In this document: positions 6,815 to 10,683 of the stretch, one piece after another
Position numbering within the stretch: position 1 is the first letter of the stretch
Layout of the letters: every line of letters begins with the position of its first letter
From: Burkholderiaceae bacterium
GTDB taxonomy: Bacteria > Pseudomonadota > Gammaproteobacteria > Burkholderiales > Burkholderiaceae_E
Assembly: GCA_019428955.1 (NCBI GenBank)
Contig: JAHYJF010000107.1
Coordinates: forward strand, 1-10,683
Length of the DNA: 10,683 nt
Direction of reading: 5' to 3'
Translations under genes and position numbers: made by a program
The notes under the pieces: generated by a model
The model's input: only the letters and a program-made list of their open reading frames with translations
Databases searched by the model: none
Told to the model about the DNA's origin: nothing

Positions 6815-8690
6815 TTGGGCCGGCCACCGCGCCGCTTTCGTCGGCCTCGGCGGGGTAACTGGAGAGCGCTTCGGTGACCGCCTGGCCGAGCGCTTCGCTG
6901 CTGACCGGCTTGGCCAGGAAGGTCGTGCGTTCCGGCATGGTCACTCGGTAGGCGGGGTCCTCTACCAGGTCGTGCCCCGAGATCAGGATCGCCGGCAGGC
7001 GCCATCCCACGATCTCTCGCAGCTGCGCGATCGCGCCCAGGCCGTCGGTCTCGTAAGGAAGCTGGTAGTCGGTAATGATCAAGTCCGGAAAGCGCTCGGC
7101 GGCGTCGATGATCGCCTGCATTTCCCCGAGCCGTGCCGCGCTCTGGACGTGGGCCCCCCAGGCCCGCAGGCGATCGGTGAACGCCGCCCTTGCCTGGTTG
7201 TTGTCCTCCAGCACTGCGATGACCGTACCGGCGAGATTCACCTCGTTGGGGAGCAGCGCCGCATCGTGATAGGCGAACCAGGGAGCCTCTGCCCGCGGGA
7301 GACTGACCGTGAATCGAGAGCCCATGCCGAGCATGGATGCGACTCTGATGGCGTGGCCTGGCAGCCAGCGCAGCGCGGCGCTGACGTTTGCCAGCCCCAG
7401 CCCGACCCCCCGGGACGCGTTGCGTTCGGGGTTCTCGATCTGAAAGTACGGTTCAAAGATCCGCTCGAGATAGGACTGCTCGATACCCAGGCCGTTATCG
7501 ACGACATGAACCTTCAGGTTCTCACCTCCTCGCGCCAGTGCGAGCAACACGAAACGTCGGCGCCCGGAATTTCGCGCTCCGGCGGGTCGCTGGTACTTGA
7601 TCGCGTTGGTCACCAGATTGGTGATGGTTCTCTTGAGCTGTTCACGATGGGTCAACGTCCAGCACTCGTCTTCGCCCGCCGGCAGGCGCAGCGAGAACAG
7701 CACGCCGGCTTGCCGGGCGGTAGGCTCGAAGGCGGCATGCACCTCGCGCAGCAAGAGGGCCAGGTTCACTGGCTCCACCGGCCAATCGGCGTTGCGGGAT
7801 TGCAGCAGCGACAGGTTCAACGTCGCCGACAGGGTGTCGGCGAGTGATTCAATGGCTTGTGCCAGCGCTTCAAACTGTTCCTGAGTAGCCTCGTCGACGT
7901 GTTCCAGCCGTTCACGCAGGAGCGTGATCCGCAATCCGAGCGCGGTCAGCGGTTGGCGCACATCGTGGCTAACGGCCGACAGGAACCTGGCACGCTCGGC
8001 GCTTTCGTGCTGGGCGCGAAGCCTTAGCTCGTCAGCTTGCCTGAGCAACTCTTCGGTTCGACCCTGGGCCGCGGCGAGATCCTGTGCACCGGCAAAGAGG
8101 CTGCGCGCGCGCCGCTCGATGGTGTGCTGCTTGAAGTAACCGCCGGCACACATGATGGCTGCCACGCCTGACAGCAGCAGGTCGGGATTTTCCACCATTG
8201 CGCCGGGCTGCATCCAGGCGTGCGTGGCGAGCAGCGCCAATGCGCCGGCGCCCACCGTACCAGTCGTGAAGAGCGGCGAGAGTCCGGTCGCACCGAAAGA
8301 GAAAAACGCGATCAGCGTGAGCATGCTGGTCAGCAGAATGGGTCCGCCCGCGGGGCCGAGCGGGTTCAGCAGCAGCACCGTGGCGGCCAGCACGAAGGTC
8401 GCGGCGAAGAGCGTGACGGCGGCACGATGATGGCGTACCGGTCGCGCGCTGGAGATGACGCGCCGCCACAGCTCGAGCGCGAGCGCCACCGCGAGCGAAC
8501 TGAGCGCCAGAACCATCGGCCCGCGCGCCATCGCGGCGATGCCCAGCGTGGCGACGAGCGCAGCGGCCTGGACGACACGTGCCATCGCCAGCAGGTAGGG
8601 CAAGCCGGAGGCTTCGTAGTCCTGGCGAAACGCCCGCTCTGCTTCGGCGTCCAATCTTCGCGACAAGGGATGCAGTGGCCCGGTGCTCAT
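6804..8690 (-). CDS. Membrane hybrid histidine kinase with C-terminal receiver domain
   Basis: 628 residues when started at the ATG at 8690. That start overlaps the upstream stop as ATGA and has AGGGGAAG just before it; the open frame continues 114 bases further into the upstream gene. About six hydrophobic helices lie between residues 32 and 186 with only short loops, so there is no periplasmic sensor domain. A coiled-coil-like linker (190-235) leads to the H-box FLSAVSHDVRQPLTAL, with phospho-acceptor His242. The ATPase domain follows: N-box N358xxxN362, G1 VVDNGLGI (396-403) and G2 GVGLGLANV (428-436). The receiver (about 488-610) has acidic Glu495/Asp496, phospho-acceptor Asp541 in LIITDYQLP, Ser571 in ILISGHD and Lys594 in FLAKP, so it looks fully competent. 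No DNA-binding output domain is present; a partner regulator or phosphotransferase is expected elsewhere. The coupling to the PAS/GAF gene suggests joint signalling. Confidence 0.93.
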   Translation of the reverse strand: MSTGPLHPLSRRLDAEAERAFRQDYEASGLPYLLAMARVVQAAALVATLGIAAMARGPMVLALSSLAVALALELWRRVISSARPVRHHRAAVTLFAATFVLAATVLLLNPLGPAGGPILLTSMLTLIAFFSFGATGLSPLFTTGTVGAGALALLATHAWMQPGAMVENPDLLLSGVAAIMCAGGYFKQHTIERRARSLFAGAQDLAAAQGRTEELLRQADELRLRAQHESAERARFLSAVSHDVRQPLTALGLRITLLRERLEHVDEATQEQFEALAQAIESLADTLSATLNLSLLQSRNADWPVEPVNLALLLREVHAAFEPTARQAGVLFSLRLPAGEDECWTLTHREQLKRTITNLVTNAIKYQRPAGARNSGRRRFVLLALARGGENLKVHVVDNGLGIEQSYLERIFEPYFQIENPERNASRGVGLGLANVSAALRWLPGHAIRVASMLGMGSRFTVSLPRAEAPWFAYHDAALLPNEVNLAGTVIAVLEDNNQARAAFTDRLRAWGAHVQSAARLGEMQAIIDAAERFPDLIITDYQLPYETDGLGAIAQLREIVGWRLPAILISGHDLVEDPAYRVTMPERTTFLAKPVSSEALGQAVTEALSSYPAEADESGAVAGPISS

Positions 8691-10683
8691 CGCTTCCCCT
8701 GCGCTTTCGAGGGCTCGGGGGCGTTGATGGCGCGCGCCGTTCCCCGGTAGCCGAGGAACACTCCGTCGGAATCGAAAACCGGTTCGCCCGAGGTAATGCG
8801 CCACTCTTCCTGGCCGGGAGCGACCCTCTGCGAACTCAGATAGATCTTGTCGTAGAAAGGTTGCCGGGCCGCGACCAGGGCCGCGATTTCTCGTTCGCCC
8901 AGCGCGCGCTCATCTCCGCTCGCGTCGGCCGCCCCGGGCTGGAAGGCGACCAGCCCTTGCACGTCGCTCAACGGTATGCCGGTCATGCGCGTGTAAGACT
9001 CGGAAACATGGGTTATCCGGCCGTCGGCATCGGTTTCCCAATACCAGTCCACCGACAGTCGCGCCAGACGGCTGAAATGTTCTTCTGCCTGCTGTCGCGC
9101 GAGTTCGGCGGTGATCTCCGGGGTGACCTCGCGGGTCGTGCCGCAGTAGCCCAGGAATGTGCCCTGAGCGTCGAAACGGGGGGCCGCGTTGACGCGCCAC
9201 CACGGCCGTAACGGCAAGCCCGTGACGTGCAGCAGCAAGTCGCGAATCGGCTCGTGGGCCTCGAGCAGCGCCCGGTAGCGCGCCAATTGCTCGGGTTCGG
9301 GTGTGCACGGCGGGCTGCATATGATTTGACCGATGCGCTCGCCAAGCTGCTGCTCCTCGTGGACGCTGAGGTTGTCCGACATATACGTGAAGCGATGTTC
9401 GCTATCCGACTCCCAGTGCCAGTCGCCGGCGAGCGCCGCGAACTGGCGGTAACGCGCCTCGCTGCGCGCGAGCTCGGTTTCGGCGGCTTCCTTGCTGTGC
9501 TCGAGAGCCATGCGGCTGAGCGCCTGCCCGAGCACCACGGCGATGCGCTCGGTGAGGGCGACCAGCTCCGCGTCGAACCAGTTGCGGGCTGCCGCCATCA
9601 GCGCCAGCAATCCGTGACAGTGCGCCCCCTCCCCGGGAACGGGGGTGATCATGCTCGCCGCCACCCCTCGTGCGCGGTAGTAATCGTGAAACTGCCGGGT
9701 TGTATCAAGGCCGAGATAGTCGTTGGCGACTACCGTGGCACGCGAAAACCAGGCCTGAAAACTGGGCCTTTGCCCCGCTGGATCGGCGCCGTCGGCGGCG
9801 AGGTCCATCTTCGCCGGCGTTGATGCGCCAGCCCCGGCGGTGAGTACCAGCTCCTTATTGGAGGCGTCAGATTGATAGTACGAGACTCCCACCAGGCCGC
9901 CGGTCTCGTGAAGTATCCGACAGGTAGTGGTGAGCAGTTCTTCGGCGCTGCGCGAGCGCAACGCGGCTTCGCCTACCTCGCCGAGCGTCGCGTAGAAGCG
10001 CTGGGCCCGGGCGTGAGCCAATTCGGCCGCGCGTTTGGCTGCGCGGCTCTCGATCGCATCGATGGCCTGCGTCAGTGACGCAACGATGCGCTCGGAGAGC
10101 ACCACCAGCTCATCGTCGAACCAATCGAGCTCCCGCGCGTAGAGCCCCAACACCCCGACCAGCCGGCCCTGGACGCAGACCGGCAGGGCTAGCGACGCGT
10201 TGATTCCCCGGCGTCGCGCCAGCTCATGAAAGCGCGCCACCCGCTGGTCGCCGCAGTAGTCCTGCGAAACTTGTGCGCGTCGCTCGCTGGCGGCGAGCAC
10301 GACTGGCAGCCCTGCGTCCTGCTTGTCTGCGCGCTTGCTCAGGTCGAGCTGTGTGATCGCGGACGGGTTGGAACCGGCGTAGTGGGTCACGACCAGCGCA
10401 GCTGCTTGTGCATCGTGGGCAAAGAAGATGACGCGCACCAAGCCCCCAACGTCGTAGGTCAGTCGACACACCGCGGCGATCGCTTCATCGACGTCGTCCA
10501 GGCCGCTGACGTCACGTTCGACGTCGCTGAGTGCAGCGTACATCCTGGTCAGGTATTGCAGCCGCAGCTGGGCCTGTTTCTTGATTGTGACATCGCGTGC
10601 CGTGCCCTCGTAGCCCAGGAAGCGGCCGTCGGCGGCAAATACCGGGTCGGCGCTCACCGAGGTCCAGCGTACGCGCGGGGGCA
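8687..10683 (-). CDS. PAS-GAF-GAF-PAS-PAS sensory protein, 5'-truncated by window edge
   Basis: The frame is open to the right edge. A GTG at 10657 could be misread as the start, but upstream codons (PPRVRWTS) continue a PAS C-terminal motif, so the true start is outside the window. Residues are numbered here from that GTG. Order: end of a PAS domain (1-24, FAADGRFLGYEGTARDVT), GAF1 (about 36-205), GAF2 (about 218-388), PAS (about 398-512) and PAS (about 525-645). The protein then stops after a short polar tail. The GAFs share the ending WFDxELVxLxERI (179-191 and 360-372). No membrane segment, kinase, GGDEF, EAL or phosphatase domain is visible in the 656+ residues present. Such modules sense small ligands, redox state or light; no cofactor-binding residue can be assigned with confidence. 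The stop overlaps the hybrid kinase start by 4 bases, so the protein may feed signals to that kinase. An output domain upstream of the truncated PAS remains possible. Confidence 0.9.
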   Translation of the reverse strand, partial: PPRVRWTSVSADPVFAADGRFLGYEGTARDVTIKKQAQLRLQYLTRMYAALSDVERDVSGLDDVDEAIAAVCRLTYDVGGLVRVIFFAHDAQAAALVVTHYAGSNPSAITQLDLSKRADKQDAGLPVVLAASERRAQVSQDYCGDQRVARFHELARRRGINASLALPVCVQGRLVGVLGLYARELDWFDDELVVLSERIVASLTQAIDAIESRAAKRAAELAHARAQRFYATLGEVGEAALRSRSAEELLTTTCRILHETGGLVGVSYYQSDASNKELVLTAGAGASTPAKMDLAADGADPAGQRPSFQAWFSRATVVANDYLGLDTTRQFHDYYRARGVAASMITPVPGEGAHCHGLLALMAAARNWFDAELVALTERIAVVLGQALSRMALEHSKEAAETELARSEARYRQFAALAGDWHWESDSEHRFTYMSDNLSVHEEQQLGERIGQIICSPPCTPEPEQLARYRALLEAHEPIRDLLLHVTGLPLRPWWRVNAAPRFDAQGTFLGYCGTTREVTPEITAELARQQAEEHFSRLARLSVDWYWETDADGRITHVSESYTRMTGIPLSDVQGLVAFQPGAADASGDERALGEREIAALVAARQPFYDKIYLSSQRVAPGQEEWRITSGEPVFDSDGVFLGYRGTARAINAPEPSKAQGKR
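8693..8700 (-). promoter_or_regulatory. Shine-Dalgarno AGGGGAAG that fixes the hybrid kinase start
   Basis: Read on the - strand, AGGGGAAG ends two bases before the ATG at 8690. It supports this start over an upstream one at 8804, which would lie deep inside the PAS/GAF gene and add 38 arginine-rich residues unlike a kinase N-terminus. Confidence 0.7.

Noticed and set aside
6687..7847. Long + strand open frame (386 codons) across the cupin end and kinase gene
   Set aside because: It is antisense to the hybrid kinase, whose catalytic motifs are all intact. Its translation is low-complexity Arg/Gly/Gln-rich with no domain, as expected from GC-rich antisense.
8691..8804. N-terminal extension of the hybrid kinase by 38 residues
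   Set aside because: It lies within the PAS/GAF gene and is Arg-rich. The AGGGGAAG site and ATGA overlap favour 8690.
10655..10657. GTG as start of the PAS/GAF protein
   Set aside because: It falls in the middle of a PAS C-terminal motif whose preceding residues (RVRWTS) are also encoded in frame up to the window edge.

Overview
The window is GC-rich throughout, with G/C-dominated third codon positions and long antisense open frames. It reads as a chromosomal segment of a proteobacterium, most likely a betaproteobacterium (Burkholderiales/Rhodocyclales type). This is inferred from codon use, the LamB/YcsF-associated carboxylase gene style, the SHDVRQPL-type hybrid kinase and the PAS/GAF sensor style. 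No marker gene fixes the taxon. No tRNA, rRNA, CRISPR array, insertion sequence or integration site was seen.

Left two thirds (1-6814, all + strand): one apparent operon of seven genes with short gaps or overlaps. It opens with the C-terminal two thirds of a biotin carboxylase (cut by the left edge). An AHS1 gene (KipI/PxpB-like) and an AHS2 gene (KipA/PxpC-like) follow, which together equal the carboxyltransferase half of urea carboxylase. Next comes a complete sugar-type ABC importer: a TorT-like periplasmic binding protein, a double-ATPase RbsA-like protein and an RbsC-like permease. The operon ends with a small cupin resembling BauB. Sequence details place the AHS1/AHS2 pair closer to urea carboxylase than to the plain 5-oxoprolinase subunits. 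The simplest model is a split biotin-dependent carboxylase acting on a small amide, urea or lactam-like compound brought in by its own importer. The substrate is not determined by the sequence. The biotin carrier protein is not in the window and should lie upstream.

Right third (6804-10683, all - strand): two translationally coupled signalling genes that converge on the operon. The upstream one (cut by the right edge) is a soluble PAS-GAF-GAF-PAS-PAS protein with no output domain. The downstream one is a six-helix membrane hybrid histidine kinase with a C-terminal receiver and all phosphotransfer residues intact. They overlap by 4 bases (ATGA), which suggests a sensor/kinase pair. The kinase gene's 3' end overlaps the cupin's 3' end by 11 bases.

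There is no gene-free stretch above 50 bases. The largest gap is 6478-6517.
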